A stretch of DNA of 64,000 nucleotides from Fragum whitleyi. Its lineage: Eukaryota; Mollusca; Bivalvia; Cardiida; Cardiidae. The notes under the pieces are model-generated. The model did not search any database. It had not been told where the DNA came from and saw only the letters and a program-made list of their open reading frames with translations. Where the stretch lies: positions 57,471,542-57,535,541 of the forward strand of contig OX411552.1 of NCBI GenBank assembly GCA_948146395.1, read 5' to 3'. A program made the position numbers and the translations under genes. Below, piece after piece: positions 12,801 through 23,667 of this stretch (its first letter is position 1; every line of letters begins with the position of its first letter).

Positions 12801-13333
12801 CTTTTCAATTTTTAATTATAATAGTCATACTAGCAAACACAATAAGCAGATATTGTTCTAATATCTGGTTATTTTAGATATACAGAAATTTAATGATTTG
12901 AGATGTGAGTGACAGCAATGAACATTTACAGGTGTGTTACAATTAGCTACCATTCCTTACTATAGTTTCAAGGTAAATCAACTGATAACAAATACAGGTG
13001 ATTAAAATCCTAATTATTACAACTCTTCAGCTACCTACTATAGAAAACAATTTTGTATTGGCGTGTTTTGTTACAACGACACTCTTGTTCATTTTTTCAT
13101 TCATCCCAGAATATGAAATCGATCAAACAATAATTTTAGACGATTGCGATACAAACATTTTTTTGGAAAAATGCATAAGGTAGAAAAAGAAAATGTTCTT
13201 ACATTAAATTATGTGATTCAGAGGAAATGAAATGATAGGGCGTAAAAAGACTCGTATTTCTTAATTACATTCTATGTATACATGAAAGACATTGTGATTT
13301 GTTTATAGTCAAACTTATAATTTTAAGTAGCTC

Positions 13334-13369
<36 letters not shown>

Positions 13370-14374
13370 CAAAAGAAGAAACAGTTGTTATGATTTCATA
13401 CAAATAACTAGATTTACATAATGTAGCATTGCTATTGAAAGATATACTTTAACACTCAGTAGAAGCCAGAGAGATGAGAATATTTTTGTTGCACTCAGTA
13501 AATTATTAATAGAATCATGCCCCTTTGTTCCGTATGAATCTTTTTCGGTTCCGCTAAATTTTTCAGCAAGCAGTCAATGAATATCATCTAAATTTCACAG
13601 ATTTAAGCAATACCAAGCAGAGAAGTGCGTATCCTACTGTGGGGAACATGGGTCTTATCGCTTTTCAATTAACAATTCTCGCCACTCAATATTTCAAAAT
13701 TCCTTCACAATTACATACTGTGATTGAAGGTTGTGATTTGGGATACAACATTTAGCGTTTCCAATCTGCTTATACTGGATAGACTGTTCGTCTTTTGAAT
13801 GCTAGTCATCTGATTTCTTTCCTGTACAGAAATTAGAAAGTTGAAAGATCACAATTGATGATATCAAAATTCATAAATGTTTAAAATGCCAAGATTTCAC
13901 TGGTAGGAAGGTAATAAATTCAAGATCAGAATACCGAGTTTCTTGCCTTTGTACTGGTACACAATGTCACCTACCAACATTGTTTGAAGTTAATTACTTT
14001 AATTCCGGAAGAGTTATACTAACCACCTTTTGCCCATAATTCTTTTATAATTGTATAAAAATGAATTTAAAAACAAACATTATCGTTAAGGAGGCATATT
14101 TCATCTATAATTGATTGTAGGGTATTAATATTTTGTGCTTCTCAAATGTAAAGAACAGACATAAGAGAACATGATAAGGTATTCCCATTTCTATGGCCAC
14201 AAAATCAATAACTTAAAGGTTTATTGGGTTTTTTTCTCCTATCTCGGTTAAAGAAAGTTGTTTTTTTCGTGCCGAAGTTGGCTTTGAAATACTATTCAAA
14301 GTTGGTAGAAAAATGGGAGCTTTTGATTAGACGCTTTATTATATGTTAGTCGTTTTCCATTCTCAATCTTTCAG
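12801..14374. other. intron sequence with T35 homopolymer
   Basis: A run of 35 T lies at 13335-13369. No coding segment was recognised before the acceptor TCTTTCAG, whose AG sits at 14373-14374. Confidence 0.45.
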
Positions 14375-17300
14375 TTATGACAAAAGAAGAGATAAAAGAC
14401 ATTTGTATGGAACAAGAACGGGCCTCAAAAAAGGATTTACCAACGTATAGCAAACAAAAAAAAAGTGCTTGGTATCTGCAACAAATTACGGGAACACCAT
14501 ATTATGTTGATGCATGGACTACCTGGAAGCGGAAAGACATTTATCAGTTTAATGATTTTGTATGAAATGTCTTTAAATGGTTACACCCCTGTAAGTGTGA
14601 AAAATCTAACGGATTTGTTAAAAACTATAAGCGTAAAAAATAAACTAGCAATTTTAGCTGATGATATATTTGGTCGATTATGTGTAAATGAGCCCGAAAT
14701 GAAAGGTTTTGCTGCAATTGCTGAAAGACTCGTCTTTGAGATAAAACAATCGGGATCACTGGTACTTCTAACAATGCGCATGAATATACACCAAGTGTTG
14801 AACAGAAATGCATTTTCTAAAATGTAGCTTTCAGAAAAAAATTTCGGAATAACCAATGAAATATTTTTCAAGGAAAATCTGCTTCGATATTACGCTGATC
14901 GCAAAGGAATATTACTGGATGAAGAAAGTATTCAAGAAATTGTCCCGATAAACACAAATATAATTTGTTCCCAAATGCACGAGGGCTCTAAACAAATCAA
15001 ATTACTTTTTGAAAGGCCAGTAAAATTTATTAAGAAGGATTTAAAGTATTATGGACAGTCATTCAGTACTGAATACCGCATATTGCTACTAGTATTACTA
15101 AGTAACAATTGTCTTGACTTACATGATTTAGAAAGCAACAACTTGCTTTTACAAAAAATATTGCTTGACCCGATTCATCGGCAAGATTTATATTCCTTGG
15201 TTATGAATCAAATCAACTCATACTTGAAGATCGACAACGAGCAGGTAAGTTTTTTGGATGATGTGATAGAAGAAGCTGTTTTTGAAATCGCTTTCGATGA
15301 CTTTCCAAAATTCCTGATATCAAATCTACCATTTCGTTATTTCTCCAAATTCAGTCATGTGTTCTCTGAAAAAGAAGAAAGCTGGCCCTCTATCATTCAA
15401 AGACTCTCGAGAGAGGCTAATCAGGAAGAACTATCGAAAGTGGTTTTGTTAGCACATCAATCTTTTGTTGTTTTTATTCTTAAAGATTTTGGCAACCGAA
15501 TGTTTTTTGAAATTGTCTCCGGGAATTCGCAAACTCTTTTCGAATGTCTCTGTATTAATGGATCTCATAAAACTGTAAAGCTATTATTATCTGATGAGAA
15601 CTTACAAAACGTTTCGCAGTTAGAAAATATAGCCTTAAAATCAATGAAAGCTTCATGTAAAGCAGGCAGAATCGATATGATGCAAATTTTAAATTCTACA
15701 GGGAATATTAAAATTAATGACGATATGTTCTTTACAGCCATGGAGTTTACAGAAAGTCTAGAAATGTTTAAGTTCCTTATAGAATGTGGTTGTAACATTA
15801 ATGTAATCAGTGACAATGGCTATAATATAATTCAGGCAGCTATCAAACATAATAGGCAAGATGTAATAACGTTCCTATCGACAGAATTTCACAAAAATTT
15901 CAATCATATAGTTGCACATTCTGCAAATGAAGTTATTGATTTCGTATCTTCTGCAATACAGTTTGGTTCTGATGAAATATTGAGAGCTTTGAAAAGAAAT
16001 GAAAATGAAACCCGGCGTAGTGTTCTTGGGTCCTTCGGGCAAAAACTCATACACATAGCGTCACAGAAAGGTGATTTGCACACCCTTCAAACTATTGCTG
16101 CAGAAAGTGAAATACCCATAGATAGCTTTGATAATCATGGATATAATGCATTACATTATGCGGCTCTATGTAACTCAAAAGAAAAACTAGAATATTTAAT
16201 CAGAATAGGCATTTCACCAAAGAGTAAAACTAATAGGAATTTTAACATTCTTCATCTAACCACAAGGGAAGGATTCATACGACTTGTGGTGTACATCGTC
16301 CAAAATCATGGAGAACTCTTATTTGAGACGGACCTTGACGGTTGGAATGCTCTACACCATGCTGCTTCAGGTAATTCAATCTCTACCTTTAAAGTTCTCA
16401 AAAAATCGGGACTAAATGTTAACTCACAGACTAGTGACGGTCTCAGTGTATTACATATATCTGCTCGTGATGGTACACTGAAGCTTCTCAAATTCATTGT
16501 CAAAAGCTGTGTAAGCTTACACCAACAATGCGACAATAATGGTTGGAATGCCCTTCACCATTATGCGTCATCTACTAAGGAGAAAGAAGGTTTGTCGGTT
16601 CTTATAGAATCAGGCATACCTATAGACAGTATCACCTCTGAAGGTGCTAATGCGTTACACATAGCTATATATTTTGACAATTTCAGTTTTGTAAAGACCT
16701 TATTGCTGATAGACAAAGATTTGTTAGATACTAAAGATTCAAATGGCTGGTATCCAATACATTTTGCTAGCCAAAATCAAACATTGGATTGTTTAAAATA
16801 CTGCGTTCAAGCTGGATCTGATCCATACAGAAAAACCAAATATGGAGATACAGTACTCCATATAGCAGTAGGTGCTGACAAATTAGATACCGTACATTAC
16901 ATTCTACAAGAATATCCGAATCTTTTATTTACAAAAAATTACGAAGATCGTAATGTAATGCACGTTGCAGCTGAGTCACAAAACCCTCAGAGTTTGATGA
17001 TTCTTATAGAAAAGGGACTTGACCCAAGAGATGAAACTATTACCGGTTCAAATATACTTCATATTGCAGCTAAAGGAAACAATGTTGAAGTAGTCAAATA
17101 TGTTATTAAAGAATTCCCTTTTCTTTTATTCACAACTAACCATCGACACAACAACGCTCTTCACTGTGCCGTCGATTCAGACGATTGTAATATCGAGTGC
17201 GTGGAGTTTCTCATAAATTCTGGGATAAACTTGAAGAACAAAAATATTGATGGTAGTTGTGTGCTGCATTTAGCAGTAGAAAAATCAAATCTAGAAATTG

Positions 17301-17560
17301 TCAACTACCTTCTTTCACTTGATACAGAAATTTGTGGAATAAAGGACAAAAAAGGTCGAACTGCTTTCGACCTAGCCAGCAATAAATGTTATTCTAGTGA
17401 TTTAACATTTCAAGAAATAAGAAGCAGGGGGCTTTTTGATATCTATATCAGTCTTTCGAAAAAAACGTCTTTTGAAAAACCAAAAAGAAAGCAGTCCTTC
17501 AAGTCCTTCGTATTTACTTCTAAAAAGGGGAAACAAACTCAAGTTTGTACAATTCAGTGA
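14375..17560 (+). CDS. nSTAND3-type P-loop NTPase with C-terminal ankyrin repeats (last exon, two lesions)
   Basis: Large terminal exon after acceptor TCTTTCAG, phase 1. The N-terminal part reads in one frame to an A9 run at 14456-14464. From GTG at 14465 a second frame carries Walker A GLPGSGKT (about 14507-14530), a Walker B-like LAILADDIFG, and a sensor-like LLTMRMNIHQVL, the pattern of nSTAND3 NTPases. That frame meets a TAG at 14825-14827 and is then open with no other stop to 17560. From Met at 14975 (861 codons) there is a helical region (about residues 1-280), then about 15 ankyrin repeats (residues about 285-805; GWNALHHAA, VLHIAV motifs), then a short basic tail. STAND proteins are signalling or immune switches that oligomerise on ligand sensing, and the ankyrin array is probably the sensor; this role is inferred. 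Removing one A would connect the two N-terminal frames. The TAG needs separate explanation: pseudogene, null allele or sequence error. Confidence 0.8.
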
Positions 17561-17574
17561 ATCCGTTCAATGAC

Positions 17575-18650
17575 AAGAGAACCACTGAGGTCCCATATCG
17601 CTCACCAGCGTATCAGAGTCCTTTTTTCTTTTTGTCTTTGACCTTTCCAGGGTGACAATAATGTTCAAATGAGACCCAGATTAAACTATAATGATATCAA
17701 TAAATAACTAAGACTTATAAAACATTCTTAAATATAGTTCTTGTGCCCATAATGATAATAGCAAAAAGAAAAGGGTGTTACCGGCTTCAGATTAAAATAT
17801 TTCGATAGATTTTCCCTTCCTTAATGCTGTTTTATATAACACGATGTTTATAAAGAAGTGAAAATGAAGTTAGACTGAAATAATTAAAAGGCACTTGTCC
17901 GCTCCACTAGTGAAACAAACTATCAAAGGAATGGAACTAATTTTGGGAAATAGTGAGAATAAATAACTCTATTATTTAGGAAAAATCAGTTTAAAGCAAA
18001 AAAAAGAAAAGGACAAATGTGGCACAATTAACATTATTTTTTATAGCTCAGAAGCTTATGTCTTGTCATAAACTTTCATATAATCATCATCTTATCTGAA
18101 ACTATCAAGCAGAATTTCACTACATTTCACAGGAAACACTTTGGAGATGCTTTTTTAGGTTCTCTCGTTTAATTCTGATCAGTATGCATTCATTTGTGCT
18201 ACGAATCCATTAGAATGGGCTAAAATGGTAAAATTAAAAAAAACTTCTCTGAAACGTCTTGTCAGAATTTAACCAAAATTCACGTGAATGATACTTGGGG
18301 TGTCAAAAATTTCTTCGTAAATTTTCGATCGGATTGATCGGATGTTTTGGACTGCTTTGTCACAAATAATAGGATGTTTATGGTGAAACATAAACCGACC
18401 TTCTCGGAAACTACTAGCAAGATGGCAAGAATTCAATAATTTTCATCTGAATGTCCCTTTGTATATGCTCTTTCCGATTTCCTCGTTGATTTTCTGAACG
18501 GGTTGATCTTTCGGTTCTTTGGGTTTATCGTCACCAGAATATGGGCATGTGTGGTGAAATGTTTAAAAGATTGTTCTCTAAAACTATTTAAAAGAATCTA
18601 ACCTTACTACACCGGAATGATCTTTGAAACAAGAGCTCTTCGAGATCGAA
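17575..18650. mobile_element. decayed hairpin-ended element with degenerate tandem units
   Basis: The left end has ACAAGAGAACCACTGAGGTCCC and ATCGCTCACCAGCG, resembling AACAAGAGGACCATGATGGTCC ends elsewhere. From about 18070 degenerate units of roughly 180 bp recur, each with CTGAAACT, CAGAATTT, GATTGATCGG or GGTTGATC and ATGGTGAAA. The right side runs into AACAAGAGCTCTTCGAGATC at 18640, a possible second element end. Confidence 0.45.
17699..17704 (+). promoter_or_regulatory. possible polyadenylation signal of the ankyrin gene
   Basis: AATAAA, 139 bases after the TGA of the ankyrin-repeat exon. It falls within a decayed repeat, and such hexamers are frequent in AT-rich DNA, so this is a candidate only. 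Confidence 0.3.
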
Positions 18651-19365
18651 AATTAAATAACCCTCCTTTCCTAGCTTGTCAACCAATTCCACTTTAATTG
18701 GCTTCTACATTTTGACTCGATAATAGATACATTGTCATGCTATTCTTGTAATATTCAAATATTTTGCAGAAAATATGAAATGTAAACAGGCTGCACAAAC
18801 GCTTTCGCAGGGTTTGTTCGAGTGTCATCAAAAGTGGCTATTGTTTCAAATAAGTTGAGGGAGCAAGATACAGTTTAACATTTATTATGTTTTCATTCCA
18901 TTGCATGTACCAGCAGGATGAAGGTTGAAGTAGGACATTCGTGTTAATTTCTCAGAGAGTAAAAATTGCATAATAATGAAAAGTCGAAGAATATTGTTAA
19001 CTTTAACTTCGATTTTTCTTCTTGATATACTCCATCTAGATTAAGTCCTCAAAGGGGTGCATTGTTTATTTTACAATTGTGCGATCAAATCACTGTTTGT
19101 GAAGAATTCCTGGTCATAAGCAGTATAAAGAAAAAATAAGTGAAAGAAATTACACTTGCGAAATTTTGATAAAAATAAATGGTTTCGAACACAAATGAAT
19201 CTCCTGAAATAGCGGCAAATGTCGGTAGTTTCCGAAGCCTTCGGTTATTGCTGTCAGGTCATGCAGCAATTCCCTCCAAAACAATTCAAGTCCCTCTTAA
19301 TTTAGATATTTGGTAAAATAGTGATACAAATTGATATTGTCATAAAGTCCTAATACCGAGGCCAA

Positions 19366-19405
<40 letters not shown>

Positions 19406-19700
19406 TCAGAAAATGCGAGTATTGATGTGTAAATCCATGTGTAATCCATTTTATGTCGTTTTTCTTTACTAAGAATTTGATTCAAACAGTTCAACAAATC
19501 AATGAGTAAATTTATAAAATTGTTTGAAATAATTCAATCAAATTTAAAAGTGTTGACTGAGTAGCACTCTTTATAATGCTTATTGTTTTAACAATATGTA
19601 CCAAATTTTAAGGAAACAGAAGTCAAACACTTGTTTTAAACTCAAATGTCTAAGAAAGACACCCTCGGATAATAGAACTAAAATCATTTATCATAGACTT
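18651..19700. other. non-coding with T33 homopolymer
   Basis: Homopolymer T at 19368-19400. No open frame or repeat family was recognised in the rest. Confidence 0.4.
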
Positions 19701-19702
19701 GT

Positions 19703-20683
19703 TTTAGCTCACCTGAGCAGGAAGTGCTCAATGGAGCTTTTGTGATCTATCAATGTCCGGCGTCCGTCTGTCAATCTGTCCGTCTGTCCGTCACGGCGTC
19801 AACAATTTCTATCAACGACATCTTCTTCTAAACTTCTGAGTCAAAATCAACCAAACTTGGCAGAATATTCCTTGGGTAGTCCCATGTAAAAAATGCCAAA
19901 ATGGAAAGGATCCGTGCCATATCACGGGAAAAGGGGCCTAAATGACAAATTTCTTGTTTACACTCTAGAAGCCACAAATATAGTCCAATCGTCATGGAAC
20001 TTTGTCAGAATGTTTGTTAGGTCATGATGATGAACTCTATTGAAAATGGGAAGGATCCGTGCGAAATCACGGGAACAGGTGCCTTAATGACAATTTTCTT
20101 GTTTACACTCTAGTGGCCACAATCATGGTCCTATCTTCATGAAATAAGTAAGAATGTTTACCAGGTCACAAAATGGGAAGTATTCGTGCCTTATCATGGG
20201 AAAGGCGGCCTAAATGACATTTTTTTTAAACTCTAGAGGCCAAAAATATGTCCCAATCATCATAAAAATCATTAAAATTGGTCAGAATATTTGTTGGTTC
20301 ATGAGGATGAACTCTTTTGAAAATGGGAAGGATCCGTGCCATATCACGGGAAACGGGGCCTTAATGACAATTTTCTTGTTAGAGCTTCAGACGCCAAAAA
20401 ATATGGTCCCATCTTCATGAAAATTGGTCAAAATGTTTGCCAGGTCACAAGAATGAACTCTATAGAAAATGAGAAGGATTTATGCCATATCACAGGACAA
20501 GGAGTCTTCATGATAATTAGCTTGATATAACTCTAATGGCCAAATATATGGCCCAAACTCTGTGAAACTTGGTTTTTTGTAGAAATTATCTTCTTTTTGG
20601 CGTCTGCTTCTTTAATTGATACGATGTCCCAGTGATCAAAGAGACGCAGGTGAGCTATCTAGGACCATCATGGTCCTCTGGTA
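19703..20683 (+). mobile_element. complete hairpin-ended element with about 145-150-bp units
   Basis: Starts TTAGCTCACCTGAGCAGG, then CCGGCGTCCGTCTGTC, then about five tandem units built on GGGAAGGATCCGTGCC, TATCACGGGAAAAGG, CTAAATGACA, CTTGTTTACACTCTAG and GGTCAGAATGTTTG. It ends in CAGGTGAGCTATCTAGGACCATCATGGTCCTC. The same internal unit, in reverse, fills 29230-30415. Open frames 20214-20420 and 20336-20530 are translations of the unit. Confidence 0.75.
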
Positions 20684-20886
20684 AATAGTTTGTATTTAAT
20701 TTCTGGCAAGAAGAGAAAATATAGAGGCCACAAAATTTCTATTCTGATAGTATTTCTTACAATATCATGTCCTAATTCTAAAGAACTAATTTGATTAATG
20801 ATTGAAAAGCTTCTTCTGAGCTTATTAAATAGAACATAAGAGATAGATATCTGTTAGCGTATTGAGTATTCTGGGTTGTTTTTATG

Positions 20887-22035
20887 CTCCCCGAAGGGAG
20901 AGCATATAGCAGCCGCTTCGTCTGTCCGTCTGTCCGTCCGTAATTCCGTCCGTCCGTCCATCCGTCAGTCCGTCCGTCCATCTCCACCTATTTTTCCATG
21001 ACCCTTGGGCCAAATCAAATGAAACTTACCATGGAAACGTCCTATGATATAGTGTTGATGCATCTGTGACGGTTTTTGGATTTGAGGCCTCGTCACGAGA
21101 AAAGGGGACTTAGGGTAAAAATCAGTTTGTCCCAAGTTTCTCCTAGTCATACAGTCAGAATTTAATGAAATTTCATATTTGAGTAGCAAATCAGATGCCA
21201 TTTACTATTAACAACTTGAAATTAAAGTAGAAAAAAATATATCATGGAAAAAGGGGGCTAAATGTTTGTTACCTTTACGTTAGCGAGTAAAATACAGTTA
21301 TACTTTCATTTCTCCTAGTCTTATGCTCATAATTTGATGAAATTTCACATTTGAGTAGCAAATCAGATGCCCTTTACCATAAACTATTTGAAATTTGTGT
21401 CTTAAAATATGTCATGCAAAAAGGGGGTTTAATGTTGTTACCTTTATGTTAGCTGTATAAGAAAACACCTTATATGAGTCTTTGCAAACTGACCACAGAG
21501 AATATCTCCTAAAGTATAATAGCTATCTACTTGGAACTTTATTGGTGGATAGATCTTATGGGGGACAAGTGCAGTGCACTAGAACTAAAACTCTTGCTTG
21601 CATAATTTTGGAGTTATTGCCCTTTGTTATTTTTTATACTTAGATTATATCTGGAGCATATCTCCTTAGGTATAATAGCTATCAACTTGAAACTTAATGT
21701 ATGGGTAGATCCCATGGAGGACAAGTGCAGTGCACAAGAACTTCGACTTTTGCCTGCATAATTATGGAGTTATTCCCCTCTGTTACTTTTGATACTTTGA
21801 TTTTGTCTGGAGCATATCTACTAAAGTATAATAGCTATCATCTTGAAATTGAAACTCTTGCTTGCATAATTTTGGAGTTAATGTCCTTTGTTATTTTAAT
21901 AGTTAGATTTTATAGGAGGTAAATCTCTGACAGTACAAAAGAATCTTTAATCTATTACGCTTCAGTTTACTATCAAGCTTTCGTGGCGGGGGATGTCCAT
22001 GTCCAACATGGCTCTTGTTTTTGTGACAATACCTT
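20887..22035 (+). mobile_element. element with TGCTCCCCGAAGGGAG hairpin end
   Basis: Begins ATGCTCCCCGAAGGGAGAGC, a short hairpin, then a GTCCGTCCGTC run (20918-20990). Inside are about three units on CTCCTAGTCATAC, GAAATTTCATATTTGAG, TAGCAAATCAGATGCC and later AGGTATAATAGCTATC / TGCATAATTTTGGAG. The right end has ATGGCTCTTG and ATTCGGGGAGCATAA, matching the start in inverted orientation. No protein is encoded. Confidence 0.65.
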
Positions 22036-23186
22036 ATTCGGGGAGCATAATCCGTCTCTGACGGCTCTTTTTTTAAGGTTTGGTTGCAACCCTGGATTAT
22101 CAGGGCAATAATTGAAGGAAACAGAAAATTCTAAATGAAATATCAAGTTCATCCGGCAATGTAATACATATTTCTCTGACATCTGCCAAATTTAAAATGA
22201 TGTTTATGCTCATCTAATAAAATCAGTCATAACAGAAATCAAATAATTTTGTTCTTTCTTCAATGAATATAAAATGGGATGCCCGTATTCCAATTCGTAT
22301 GCAAAATATACATACTCTGCTTAGAGCGAACAGAGCTACCATCGTTGATATGTTACAAAGTATATTTCTTGTACCATCTTTGCCTATTATAATTAACGGG
22401 TTGTATTTGAAAACCTTCAAAAGACCACAGGCTGTAAGTAAATCTTTTTTCACGTGTGACTTTTTAAAAGTATGGTTTGTTTACTTTGTATTAAGTACCA
22501 GGATATGAATCTTAAACTCGAACAGTTATCATTAGATTCAACTTCTTTTTAAATAACATATGTCATTAATTAGTTTCTACTGATACATTTATCCTTGAAT
22601 TCAAATTCTTTTGATAATAATGATATAACCGTAGATACGCTTATTCTAGTATGCAATTTAAGGGACCCTTAATACTGTTAAAAATAATGATATAAGTGTA
22701 GAAAACGCTTATTCTACGAGAAGTTTTGCAATTTAATAGGCCAAACGACCTAAGTATTTATTCGCGAGGAGGGATGCAAAAATAAGGAAAATGAAGCTTA
22801 AGATATCGAAACAACATGAAAAATTCAAACAAAAGAAAAAAGCATTGAATAGTTTAGAAATAAGCTTGAAAAAGTAAAAGCTAAAAAAATGAATTTTATA
22901 GAAAAATCTTTTTCCATTTTAATTCGAGTGTGTAGATAATGAAGTGCGCTTAATGGGCCAAGAGCTGGTAAGCAAGACGGATATTTAATATTCAAGAAAG
23001 TCCATGGCTGCATGACTCTCTTGAACACTGAACATGGTAGCGCTGGATGCTGATTGTCAAAAGATCAATATTACGGGATGGCTTTTGAGAGAAACAAATT
23101 CTGTCTCAAAAATGTCTCGCATACCCAGTGCTATTATTACTTTGATCAATAAAAAAGTTACAATTTGTGATTAGAGATTTAAAAAA
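22036..23186. other. non-coding, no recognised feature
   Basis: Contains an 81-residue open frame at 22263-22508 (+) without recognisable domain or splice context, and a short direct repeat (AATGATATAA...CGCTTATTCTA) at about 22618 and 22687. Nothing else is supported. Confidence 0.35.
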
Positions 23187-23426
23187 TGAGCCTGTGAGTG
23201 ACATTTCCGACAATTTGAAATCTGCGTGGAGTGGAAACATTTAGCAGCCTATGCAGTTACTTATCATAAGTAGAAGATTGTCAAACTGTGTGCATGTACT
23301 TTCAGACATTATCTATCAATAAATCACATAGTGAAGACTCTGGTCAGACTGTGCGGATGCACAGACTGGCCAGAGATTAAACTTTGCGCATATTTGAAAT
23401 TGTTGAAAATTTCACAGACAGGCTCA
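23187..23426. mobile_element. MITE family A, copy 1
   Basis: 240 bp with terminal inverted repeats TGAGCCTGTGAGTGACATTT and the reverse of its right end ACAGGCTCA. A central palindrome carries CAGACTGTGCGGATGCACAG. Other copies are at 44635-44856 and 63032-63269. Confidence 0.75.
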
Positions 23427-23667
23427 AATCTGTAATTAAGTTCTTTGTGTTCACTGTATTACTAGCTCAGTGTGTCAAATAATGAAAAAGCGTATTTGTA
23501 TAAATCTGCTTTCTTATATGTCCATTTATATGAATAAACGATTTAAATTGAGGACTTGTCGTTTGCATTGAAAGGAGAAAGTTATATCACTTATTTCCTC
23601 TTTCAGTTATATATTTTTGAATTTAATCATTCAAAGACTTAAACTAAGTCGCTTCACTACGTCAACT

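Noticed and set aside
14825..14827. TAG as a recoded (read-through) codon
   Set aside because: No structural or contextual signal for recoding was seen; a null mutation or sequence error is simpler.
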